DNA from: Gnomoniopsis sp. IMI 355080
Taxonomy: Eukaryota > Ascomycota > Sordariomycetes > Diaporthales > Gnomoniaceae
NCBI GenBank assembly: GCA_027946555.1
Contig: JAPEVC010000133.1
Location: 1-64,000 of the forward strand
Length of the DNA stretch: 64,000 bases
Direction: 5' to 3'
Notes under the pieces: model-generated
Seen by the model: only the letters and a program-made list of their open reading frames with translations
Told to the model about the DNA's origin: nothing
Database searches by the model: none
Made by a program: the position numbers and the translations under genes
Part shown: piece by piece, positions 36,071 to 46,163 of the stretch
Numbering within the stretch: the stretch's first letter is position 1
Layout of the letters: each line of letters begins with the position of its first letter

Positions 36071-37119
36071 ATGCCGACTCCCAATTCAACCCAGTCTGTG
36101 CCTATTTTTCGCGCCGTCGCCAGCTCCACAAGACCCATCCAGCAGCTTCTCAAGTGCATCACCTTCACCAACAAGGTTCACGTGGAGATTGGCGACGACA
36201 CCATCAAGTTCACGGCCGAACAGTCTCGAGTTATGCAAGGTGCGTCGCCCCGCCGCACCTCAAGTGCCTTCCGACACGTAGCTGACCAGCAATAGGCGTC
36301 GCAAGCCTGAGCAAGTCTCTGTTCACCAATTACACCTTCAACTCTCCCCAGCCCGATGACGAGGCCGACATCAGCTACCCTGGCTTCCAGATTTCCTTGC
36401 CCGCTTTCCTCGAAACCCTACAGATCTTTGGCGCCTCCGACGTCGCCGCCCGCCAAGTCAAAGCGGAGGCTGACCCTTACCGCAGCAACCTGCGCAACTA
36501 CCGCCCCGATGCCTTCAGCGCCCAAACCCTCGGCATGACAGGTATCTGCATTCTCAGCTATGCCCAAGAAGGCGGCCCTTTCAGCATCCTCCTGGAGGAA
36601 TCCGGCGTCAACACCACTTGCAATCTGACCACTTACCTCCCCGAAGCCCCTGAGGACATTCCCTTTGACCGCAACGATCTCGCCTTCAAGGTCATTATGC
36701 AATCGCGCTGGTTACTCGATGCCTTGACCGAAATGGCCCACGCCAGTCCCACTCGCCTAACCCTGACGGCGTGCAAACAGGAGCCATACCTCCGTCTTTC
36801 GTGTGCTGGACCCCTGGGCGGATCGAGCGTGGACTTTGCCAAGGGTCGCGATTTGCTCGAGACATTCAGCGTGAGCGAGAAGTGGGTACAGAGCTTCAAA
36901 TTTGACATGATCAAGACAGCCATCGAGGCGATGCGCATCTCGAGCAAAGTCAGCATCAGAGGGGATAGGCAGGGGGTGCTGAGTCTGCAGTTCCTCGTCG
37001 GCAACGAAGGAGGCGGCCAGGATTTTTTGCTGTTTTCGTTTGTGCCTTATGTTGAGCACGAGGACGATGAGGAAGATGAGGGTGTTGAGGACCCCGAGGA
37101 AAATGTGATTGAGGAGTGA
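36071..37119 (+). CDS. RAD1: DNA damage checkpoint clamp subunit Rad1 (9-1-1 complex)
   Basis: PCNA-like ring subunit that joins Rad9 and Hus1 in the 9-1-1 checkpoint clamp at damaged DNA (the S. pombe Rad1 / S. cerevisiae Rad17 / human RAD1 family, not the yeast nuclease Rad1). Two exons, 36071-36239 and 36296-37119, with a 56-nt intron; 330 residues. It shows the family N-terminus (STRPIQQLLKCITFTNKVHVEIGDDTIKFTAEQSRVMQ divided by the intron soon after), the inner-ring FQISLPAFLETLQIFGAS, the FKVIMQSRWLLDALTEM strand-helix unit and a C-terminal FVPYVEHEDDEED acidic tail. The upstream gap to OST5 is short, so its promoter may lie within ~200 bases. Confidence 0.9.
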
Positions 37120-40100
37120 AAGTGAGGCATTTGTGCATGATTGCTTTGTACTCGGTATTTCGCAGCATTGCGTGCTGACCACAAGACGTTTTCGATTGGG
37201 CGCTGTATGAAAGTAAGGCGCAGGAATCCCCTCGCGTACCGGCTATTATGCACTGGCCATTATCTTTTCGCTGATTTTACCGTGAGACCGCCTCAAACCT
37301 CATTACTCTTGTGATGGTTCAGTACGTGGCATGCCCTAATCATACGGACTACTATGTTTTTCCTTCACACCATTCACGCTCTGCTGTGATGTTTGTTAGC
37401 ACTCTATACTCCTATACCCTCCCATGATACAGCAGTCGCCTGTATCGCACAGGGAAGCCTTCAGGTCTCCCCGCGTCGTCCGCGCCCGGCGCAAGCGCTG
37501 AGCAACGGCGTAGCTTTCACGTGCCGATCATCTATCTTTATCTTCTCAGACCATCTGTGGGGCCGTCGCTCAGCGCGGTCGGCCAGTGAGATAAGCACCT
37601 CCTTTGGTAAGTCAGGGTGCCAAGTTGGGCCAAGGCGGTGCAAACTTGTCAGCATTGATCACACACCTGCTGCTACGGTGCCCTAGGCGGAGGGCAGAAA
37701 GCGGGTTTCTGTAAGGAATTCAAGTGTCCATATGATGGACATGTAGAGCCTTGGGGTTGAGTGCCTGTGTTGGCGGATGCTGGTGAATGTGAGAGGGCAG
37801 GGACGTGTTGAAACAATTCGCGCGACCTTCAGCACAGCCAAGCCCTACTACATCAGGACTTTGGTATTATGCATGCTGTCTCGTAGCAAAATCATGTTTC
37901 CGAGTGCTCTTTCTCACGCTGGGTACAGCGCTGCGGATTGGCATAGAGGTACTGCTTCCGGAGGCATTTGTCGCCCTCCCAAAGCCTGAGCTGCAGCAGC
38001 GCAGCATGCAGAAACCTGTTGCATATATATGTATGTCTTGCAGCGTCCCAAAACAAAATTCAGAATTCCTGGAGGACATGGACTGCTTCTCCACATAACG
38101 ACCAAAATGCTCAAAAGAGCAACCTTCGCACCCACAGCTGGTCCCTTTTTTTGTGGAAGCCTGCATGTGCCCTTTCCAATGAGTCGGAACACATACAGCC
38201 AGAGCCATGCTGCAGAATTCTTCCAGCCCCTCCTGCGCTGACAGCCCAAGATGCGGCCCCTGCATGGGCGCTCAGGAATCACCTTCAGGTCGCAGCCCGG
38301 GTCCGAAACAAGACCAGACGGAACAATCACGGCCTACACAGTCACATCTGTGACAAACTTCTAGGCCTGTTTCGTTGCACTAGATGGCTGTTAGGGCCCG
38401 AGGCTTTGGCCCCGGCGAAGGCATATGGCAGGATGCGGTTCATGGTGGCGGACGTGATCAATGAAGGTCCATGAACCTCGTTCTATTCGATTCACACCAT
38501 GTCGCAAGAACGCCGACACCACGGGAAGTCCTTTGCCAGTTCCGCACACGGGTCAAGAGAGACCAGCTTGGTTCAGGGCTGCTGGCCCGGCTTCAAGAGG
38601 CCATCAGTAAGACAACAACCAGACGGGCCGCAAGGCGCGGGACCTGGAGCTGCGAGTTGCTGACCCATCCAGAGTGGCACAGTCACCTTGCAGGTCATGA
38701 AGGCGTTGAGGTAGAGATGCAGATGCCCAGTTGGAAGCGAAGGGATGATTGGACGCGATCTACCATGTAGACGACAAGCGCCGTGGGTCCAGTCCAGCCC
38801 ACGGTCCTCACTGCCCGCAAGGAGAACCCTTGCTGAAGCTCGGGCTGCTTGAAGATACTATGTACTTGTAGCTCTTGTTTACTATGTTTGTACCATCGGA
38901 CTTGGACAAGCGTACTACATAGTATGTAGGGCACAGTATGCCACCCCGGCCTAATCGCCACATCGGCTGTGTACGCAGCTATGCTAGATATGCTCATGCA
39001 GCCCTATGCCACCTCATCTGTCTAACAAGTGCATGCGCTTCACGAGCTTCACGAGCTTCACCAGCTTCACTTCCATTGCTGCCTGGCTGCCTGACGACTG
39101 CGAGCAGCCTCTGCAGGCGCACCGGCGGCGGAGACCCCAATCTCGGCTGCAGCCCAGACACGATCCTTTGGATTCAGCACTGTGATGCGGATGCTAGAGT
39201 AGGCCGTGGGCTGCCGTGAATCGAATACCTACGTGAAGGAGTGTACTATGTTGCTCCCTCGACCTAAAGATCACCAGGATGGCCAGGCGGTCCCGACGAG
39301 TCCAGGCTGGATAAAAATATCCGGGGCTTTTTGCGGGGCCGACGCTCAAGGTTTCTTGCGCCTCGTTCGACTATCTACCAAGCCACCCTGCCAGCCTGCC
39401 AGCCCTGCCAGCCCTGCCCTGCATGGCATATTCGGTACCGTAGCATCCGAACACCTTGCTTTTTGGAAATCCTTGCTGAGGATCAGATCCCTGCTATCTG
39501 CATCTGACACCTGACAGTCTCCATTCCTGCAAGGAAGAGGGCCCTCTGCTGCCCCGTTTCGCGTGGGGTTGACGAAAGCCAGCCTTTCTCACCAGCTGGG
39601 AAAAATAGAACAAAGAACGTACAGTACTTGCTTGCACTGTACCAAGACCTCAGTTTGAGACGGTAGCCTGGCTGTCTTGTGAATGGTGGCTGCATCAGTA
39701 TCATACATACTATGTACTATGTAGTGTTCACCAGCTCTTGGACTGGCAGATGCTCATCGTCGGGTGGGTCGGATCGTCGCCAACCGAGCCCTCTGTATTT
39801 GTACAAGTACGCACCATACTATGATACATAGCACTATTCAGTCCAAAGTACCCAGTATAAGTACAGCACCCACACTTGCACGCCCAGCCCAGGCGATGTA
39901 ACCCCAGAAAAGGAAGTCTGCATCATCTTTCTGGTATAGTGTAGGAAAAAGGTAGGCATCCCTCGCGCGCCCTGCTCCCTTCTGACCTGCCGCCTGCCTT
40001 TGCACTTTATCACTTCTTTTGCTTCCGAGAACATCTACATACATCCATCTCCGTCGACTTGTCCACGTGTTTCCAGGTTCCCTACTCGATATTCCGCGTT

Positions 40101-40295
40101 ATTGTGCTGGCTTGAGCTGCCAGATTATAGAACGTGCCATTCATGACTGCCATGTGACTTGGGGATCGGTCCGCCAACTGCTTGTATCCGCACTTCTCCT
40201 CTTCCGAATCTCGAACATCTATATCTGCATGCAACCGGTACGACAGTTCTGTTGAGCACGACAAGATTGCGCTCACCACTGTCGCACATACGAGA
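37120..40295. other. 3.2-kb gap, no gene recognised
   Basis: Several open frames of up to ~170 codons occur (for example 37968-38474) but none has a recognisable domain, a clear intron or coding-like composition. There is a 9-bp tandem repeat at 39037-39069 and CCAGCCCTG repeats at 39388-39425. The right end, from ~39900, is probably the leader of the next gene and has short upstream ORFs, one of five codons with stop at 40143-40157. Confidence 0.4.
39037..39069. repeat. 9-bp tandem repeat AGCTTCACG
   Basis: About three and a half head-to-tail copies of a 9-base unit, AGCTTCACG with minor changes, stand in the long gap before the 1,024-residue gene. Confidence 0.7.
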
Positions 40296-43200
40296 ATGTC
40301 TCGGGCGAGCTTCAACATCCGTAAGCTCATCAAACCATCGCCGGATAACGATGAAGACGAGGAAGCCTTCGAGTGCTCCAGCGCCAGGACTATTCGCATG
40401 CAGTATCAGATGGAGCAGTATCAGTTCCAGCATATCCAAAAAGTACGCCATGACCATAAACACCGATCGTGGATGAGCAACCCTTCGGGCCCAAAGACCA
40501 ACGACCGGTGGAAAGCCTCAAAGCCCGTTGCCATCTCGGGAAACGGGAGCATTGGTGACCCAAGCAGTGGAATTGCAAGCCGTAGGATCTCAACGCCTCT
40601 GCCGCTGTCTTCCCTTTCGGGTCCTAGTGACCCCAGGATATCTCCCAGTTTTCGATCCTCGGAAGAGGATTTGTCTTTGCTCCGTGGCGGTGACCTCGTC
40701 CAGGATCAACCACCGTTCCAACAACTTACCGTCCCTGGGATATCTCCAGCGACCTCCGAAGCTCAGAGCCCTCGGTTCCCCAAGATATTGCAGTCTGCTT
40801 GGGTGAACTGCAATACCTCATCTTCTATGCCCATACTCAACAAGCTCTCGTTTGAACAGGCTGCAGTAACTCACGACGACATCACGCACTTGCCAAAGCC
40901 CAGCCTTCGTGCTCTTGGTTGTAGCCTGTCATCCGCTCGGCAACTGCCACCAACTCCATCAGCCACCAGGCCTCCCTGCCAGGAATCTCTGGACAAAACA
41001 CCCACAAATGCCACGAACCCTGCTGCAAAATCGGCCACGAATCGCTCCAACAGGTCTTCGTACGTCATGGATGGGCGGATACAACAATCCTCCTTCTTTG
41101 TCAATGGGCAGCCGAGTCCTCCCTTGGAGCCCGATGGAATTCAGTCTCACGTAGTTGACAGTAAAGAAATGTCCCAGGAGATGTCGTCCGTTTCGACCCT
41201 GTCTCTCAATGGCGAGACTGCCTGGCCCAAGGAGGATACAGGCTTGTCAGATGCCTCTGATAATGTGGAACAACTCATTTGGGAGACCGATGAGGCTTTC
41301 AAAGCCGTCAGCTGTGCTCTAGCAGAGGCAAGACAGGCATCTCACCACCCAGCCCCGTTCGAGAAAATGCGATCCCCCTTGCAGAACCTGCAACAGGTAT
41401 CCCATGCTTTGCATAAACAGACAGCGACTGCCAAGCGAGGACCCACTGTTGACCAGCCGCAGGCTGTGTCTCCTATATCTCAGACACCAGGTGCTGGGCA
41501 TGGCAGCGATGCGCCTCACAGGAAGGCCCGCCGAGCACCTCCCTCGTTGTCGTCGGTTCCTCATATAATCAAATCGCCCATGAGCACAAGCTCTGTCTCC
41601 AAGTCAAAGAAGGGCTCGATAGTCCCCAAAGCCAAGGCGATGCGGTCCGTAACACACGAGTCATCGGCACCCATTTCACCCCGCGAGTCGCCGGGCAGGG
41701 GTATCGGCGGACACCGACCGCAGCATTCTTACCACAAGTCCATTTCACGGCTGAATTTGGCAGCAGACAAGGTGACCGACAAGATTTTTGATGGGAGGAA
41801 CGGGCGTTTTGGGTTCATCAGAGTCGAGGCCGATGAGGTGGTGACCCCCGAGCAAGTGGAGCTATTCCGGCGGAATAGAATAGCAAAGCAGTTGGCTGAG
41901 GCGAAAAGAGATACTTACAATGAGAGTTTGCGTGGTGTCGCAGACGGCTCGGGCGACGAACGCTCCAGTGATGGCGATAGCGATGGCGACCTACCGCCCA
42001 GGGTCGCCCATCCGGGCGTAGATGTATTGTCCCCAGTGATTGAGGTGGCAACGCCGGATTCCTTTCAACTCAACAATGACGTCTTGGGCCAGACGACAAA
42101 TTTGGCTGTACCCAACACACCTACCGAAGCTACAAAGCACGTCAAAGTAGGTCAAGACCCGCTCGCGACGCCTCCGCCTACTCCCCCACAGCGTCCTATC
42201 GACGGCACAGAAGACGACGAATCTATGCATTGGAAAAGTCTCGGGGCCTCCAAGCTGTCCAACAGACGACTCGGACACAAGCGGTCCGCCTCATCGACGT
42301 CGCATATTGGCTCCTTGCCTACCATCCCCGAGGTGAAGATCACGGCCCCTCAGGGCTGGGATGCCTCGAGACCATCTTGGCAGCAAGAGCACAAAACCCC
42401 AGGTCAGGAAGGAGGGCGGCCCATCACACCCACAGATGCCAACGGCAACCCATATTTCGAAGAAGATGAGGAACACATGTTCTTCATGTCCAACAATATT
42501 ACAACCACCATGCCCACATTCCAACATGGTCGCATCCGTCTTGCCAAGGCGGATCTTGTCAATACTGGGACAATCAACTCACTTGAGTCGAAGCTCTTGA
42601 CATCGCCTGACGAGACACTGGACTGGACGGCTTTTCAGATGGCTATCTTGGGTGGGGCAGGGGATCTATTCAGTGACCCTGACAACTTCCTTTCTCGCGA
42701 CGCGCAAGAGGAAATGGTCGATGACTTGTGCGACTGGTTCGAGGGCCTAGGATTTTCGAATGGTGACCTGGGGGCGCTGGTGATGACAGACAAGCCGCGG
42801 AGGGCGACAGGCCCGAGAACTCCATACACACCGCTGCAGACAGCAATGATGAGTACCCCAGGCTCCGGGAACAGAGCCTTTTACGACCGGAAGCATTCGG
42901 TAGACAGCCGGTCTTCGAGCGTGGGGTCGGGATTGACAAGATCAGGCGACAGCCCCGATCACAGCATCCCCATCCCTGTCGAAATCGAACATCCATCGGG
43001 CTTCTGGAATATGCCTCATTCAGATGACGCGGGCCGCTTCCATACGGGACCAGGCCTGAAGCGCTGGACACTCGAGGGCCACCCTAAGCGCTACCAGGGT
43101 GCTGGCATCGATGTGAATCGGGCAAACAGCCACGCATCCCGGGCCGCAGGCACAAGTCTTCCTCGTACGCCCGGGTCAGGGGGCAAATCTTTGCGGGCGA

Positions 43201-43370
43201 GCATTGACAGCCTTCCGCAAAGCCCCATGTTGGAATTGCGCATGATGACGGGTGTAGATGGCAACAAAGAGTTCGTATCCATGGGGTATAACCTGAACCA
43301 CGACCTCGGCGATTTTCTGAAATGGGAGTCAGAGCATGTGTATGCTTCGGGGTTTTATGGCTCTGAGTGA
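40296..43370 (+). CDS. Large protein of unknown function (1,024 aa)
   Basis: A single uninterrupted exon. The first ATG in frame is at 40296 (MSRASFNIRKLIKPSPDN), so the further 114 bases of open frame upstream are probably leader. Most of the protein is Ser/Pro/Thr-rich and predicted disordered. Two parts look ordered: residues ~480-560 (ISRLNLAADKVTDKIFDGRN, then VTPEQVELFRRNRIAKQLAEAKRD, a charged helix) and a C-terminal region ~770-830 containing LDWTAFQMAILGGAGDLFSD and QEEMVDDLCDWFEGLGF. No enzyme motif, signal peptide or membrane segment is visible. I recognise it only as the type of conserved hypothetical protein found in filamentous ascomycetes; it is not assigned a function. Confidence 0.8.
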   Translation: MSRASFNIRKLIKPSPDNDEDEEAFECSSARTIRMQYQMEQYQFQHIQKVRHDHKHRSWMSNPSGPKTNDRWKASKPVAISGNGSIGDPSSGIASRRISTPLPLSSLSGPSDPRISPSFRSSEEDLSLLRGGDLVQDQPPFQQLTVPGISPATSEAQSPRFPKILQSAWVNCNTSSSMPILNKLSFEQAAVTHDDITHLPKPSLRALGCSLSSARQLPPTPSATRPPCQESLDKTPTNATNPAAKSATNRSNRSSYVMDGRIQQSSFFVNGQPSPPLEPDGIQSHVVDSKEMSQEMSSVSTLSLNGETAWPKEDTGLSDASDNVEQLIWETDEAFKAVSCALAEARQASHHPAPFEKMRSPLQNLQQVSHALHKQTATAKRGPTVDQPQAVSPISQTPGAGHGSDAPHRKARRAPPSLSSVPHIIKSPMSTSSVSKSKKGSIVPKAKAMRSVTHESSAPISPRESPGRGIGGHRPQHSYHKSISRLNLAADKVTDKIFDGRNGRFGFIRVEADEVVTPEQVELFRRNRIAKQLAEAKRDTYNESLRGVADGSGDERSSDGDSDGDLPPRVAHPGVDVLSPVIEVATPDSFQLNNDVLGQTTNLAVPNTPTEATKHVKVGQDPLATPPPTPPQRPIDGTEDDESMHWKSLGASKLSNRRLGHKRSASSTSHIGSLPTIPEVKITAPQGWDASRPSWQQEHKTPGQEGGRPITPTDANGNPYFEEDEEHMFFMSNNITTTMPTFQHGRIRLAKADLVNTGTINSLESKLLTSPDETLDWTAFQMAILGGAGDLFSDPDNFLSRDAQEEMVDDLCDWFEGLGFSNGDLGALVMTDKPRRATGPRTPYTPLQTAMMSTPGSGNRAFYDRKHSVDSRSSSVGSGLTRSGDSPDHSIPIPVEIEHPSGFWNMPHSDDAGRFHTGPGLKRWTLEGHPKRYQGAGIDVNRANSHASRAAGTSLPRTPGSGGKSLRASIDSLPQSPMLELRMMTGVDGNKEFVSMGYNLNHDLGDFLKWESEHVYASGFYGSE

Positions 43371-44152
43371 GGGCGCTGATGAAGTTTCACGTTGAAGACT
43401 ATGATGGATGGACCGCATGATTTCTTTTGCGACTGAACGCACGGCACTAGCCAATACCCCCTGTTTTCAACGCTCTTTGTTAATGCGAACGGATATGCTT
43501 TATCTGATTCCCCTTTTCTTTCTTTGGTATTTTCTTTCCGATGTTCTGGAATGCATATCATGTGGTATTTGGAGCTTGGGCGTTTGTGGTATTCGTTGTA
43601 TGGGCACCCTATGTGCTGCGTTATGTGCTGCAGAGTTTGGTGGCAGAGCGGCATGTGCACCGGCGTTGAAGGCTGAAGGCTGGGAAGCGAGAAACGATCA
43701 ACATTTCTCATTGCATTCGACGCAAAAACAATGAAAGATACCTTACATTTCCAAAGCCACTCATCTATTGCTCCTTCACAGTAGAGAAGGATACTCCCAA
43801 GTACGAGCACGCACGTTCCTTGATTTGACGCCATTTGACAGCTGTAAATCAAGGGGTCATCCTTGCTATCTCAGCCCTATCCGCCCGGCAACCCAGGCAC
43901 TAATCCCGCTGTACCCGCCCCAGAGCGTCCGTGCGTGCTGCCCAAGTTTTGGGTCGGAATGCCCTTTAGGCGCCGCATACGCGACCCGCGTCAAAAGCGC
44001 GACGACATTGCTTCCACCAACCAAATACTCACCTACCCATGTACTTCTGCACCGGAAACAGCGATACAAAGCAAAATCTTGACCTGACAATTTATCTTTG
44101 CCCCTTCACTTTGAAGGCGCACTTCATTTTCCATCATCGCAAATCCCCGATC
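43371..44152. other. Gap before CDC26
   Basis: 782 bases between genes on the same strand, with no gene recognised. The last ~150 bases are C/A-rich and probably contain the CDC26 promoter and leader. Confidence 0.4.
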
Positions 44153-44734
44153 ATGCTCCGGCGGCCACCTACAGTCCTGAGTCTCACTGCTGAAGACCTT
44201 AAAGCCTACGAGGACCGCCACGAAGCCGAGGCTTTCAAAGCGGCCCTCGCGGCTCAAAAACAAGCCCTCACTCCCAACACCCGCCAACCAAACGAATCAG
44301 TCACCACGACCACTACTACTACCACTTCATCATCTAGCGACGAAGATTTCTCCGAAGCAAATAATGGCCCCGACGAAGATGAGGATTCGTATTACCCGCG
44401 ACGCTACCGTATGATAGGCGATGAGGACGACGGCGAGATCTACCGTAACGAGGTGGATAGGTCACCGAGCTCAGACTCCCCGTCTGCCACCGCTGAAGGG
44501 GAGGATCACGTCATGACAGAGTTGGCACCGGATGATTTGGAGGCGAGGGAGACGAGTGGCCCCCCTGTGTCGAGGTTTGGGAGGCGTGCTGCCGCCGCAG
44601 CGGTTACACCCACGCCAGGCATTGCCGCTGCGAGTAGGGCATATGGCGGTGCATCGGTGGCTACGCCTGAGGCTCCAGCGAGACAGACAAGGAGTCGTGA
44701 CGAAAGGATCGCTGGGAGGGGTGCGAGGCGGTAA
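44153..44734 (+). CDS. CDC26: Anaphase-promoting complex subunit Cdc26/Hcn1, long form
   Basis: Small APC/C subunit that binds inside the TPR superhelix of Cdc16/Apc6 and stabilises it. The N-terminus MLRRPPTVLSLTAEDLKAYE matches the family core (Met-Leu-Arg-Arg, then a helix with ED and YE/FE), which is the part that lies in the TPR groove; this fixes the start at 44153. The remaining ~160 residues are disordered: a Thr/Ser run (TTTTTTTTSSSSDED), acidic stretches and an Ala/Gly/Arg-rich end. At 193 residues it is much longer than human (85) or S. pombe family members. Single exon. The match rests on ~20 residues, so the assignment is good but not certain. Confidence 0.75.
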   Translation: MLRRPPTVLSLTAEDLKAYEDRHEAEAFKAALAAQKQALTPNTRQPNESVTTTTTTTTSSSSDEDFSEANNGPDEDEDSYYPRRYRMIGDEDDGEIYRNEVDRSPSSDSPSATAEGEDHVMTELAPDDLEARETSGPPVSRFGRRAAAAAVTPTPGIAAASRAYGGASVATPEAPARQTRSRDERIAGRGARR

Positions 44735-46163
44735 TGGCGGCGGAAGCCGGTGCTTGTGAAGCTCTCCCTTGTCCCTGCTTCTTATCCGTCTGGGTCCCAC
44801 GTGCGCCTCGCGCTGTCGTGTAGAGATAAGAGAAGTATGGCAAACCTGGATGAAGTCGTCTGCGTCCCATATTACAACAAGATGAGGCCTACTTTTGGAT
44901 TCGCCATTTTGAATAGCGCGCGCAGTGTACGAGATGCTGCTAGGCTAGCGTCAATGTCCGAAGAACATTTTAGATAATTCATGGCAACTTGGAAAACACT
45001 CTTTCCTAACAGGTCATTCCATTCCCTCGCCATTCCATACTTAAACAAAAGGAAATACTGTACATCTATAGTATCTCCTTGCAGGGCTCAATCCCACGTG
45101 CGGTAGGTTTACGGCATGTCTAGGACAGGGAATCACCACAAGATCGACTCCTGCAGTCCAACTTACACAACGGAAGGTCACCGACCGCATCATATAAAAG
45201 CATTCGCAAATATTGGGTACGCTGCATTAAGTCAACGCGCTCTCGTTCGGCCACGAAGCCAGAACTAGGTATTCTTATCCTGTTAAACCCGTCCTCTTGA
45301 CCTGAACGCCAATAGCTGGCGGGCTAGCTGCTCAACCATGCGAGATTACCCGAAATCCAGAAATGACAATCTCCTTTGACCTCGCTTCGAAACGCCATGC
45401 CCGGCAACGAGTCGCCTTGCTGTCATAATAATAAAATACTTCCCTGATCTGTGTGCGTTTTATACGGCTTCAAAAACTGAATGAAAAAAAGAAAGGAAGA
45501 ATTATAATCTCCAGACAGAGAAACAGGACTTCGAGAGGTAGCGCTGCTATACGTGATTGTGATCGTACTACAGCTGCTCCTTCTTTCCCAGAGCGTAGGA
45601 TAATCGCCGTCTTTCAAGTTGTCTGGACAGTCGGAAGACCTTTCGTGTCGTGGAAGACAAGTTCGAGAGCTGTATAAAACCAGGAAACGACCGTCCAAAG
45701 GGAGAGCAGCAGCGAGCAGTATGCAACTTGGCATCCACTGCTTGTCGGGACCCTCTCACGCCATTCAGCAACAGCCCCTATAGCTCGTTGACTTAAAAGG
45801 AAGAACGGCCAGTACATCGTGCTCCAACAGGCGCTCAATAATCGAAGAGTCGTCATCAGCAGGGTCTTCATCTTCCAACCTCAAAGACGCAGAGGTTGCC
45901 TCTTACTGTTCCTGATCACTCACGCATCTGGTATCTTCCTTCCAACCCAGTACTAGTCTTGATGGGACTGACATCTCAGGCAGCGCTGGAGTTTCCAACT
46001 CCCCGTCCTACAACTCTCACTTCAATACGAAACCCAGTATGTCGTGTCTTTAGAGCTATTTCGTCAACTCCAAAATACCCACGGAGTGATCCGTTTCGAT
46101 CCACATTGACACCAACACCTCGCATTTCTATATCAAAAGATAGACGGAAGGACAATCCTAAGC
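44735..46163. other. Convergent gap CDC26 / TAF2
   Basis: 1.4 kb between two 3' ends. Small frames on both strands show no recognisable domain. Confidence 0.4.

Noticed and set aside
37968..38474. 168-codon ORF in the RAD1 downstream gap
   Set aside because: Translation has no domain, no bias toward coding codons and no intron or conserved neighbour; the opposite strand has a similar-length frame over the same bases.
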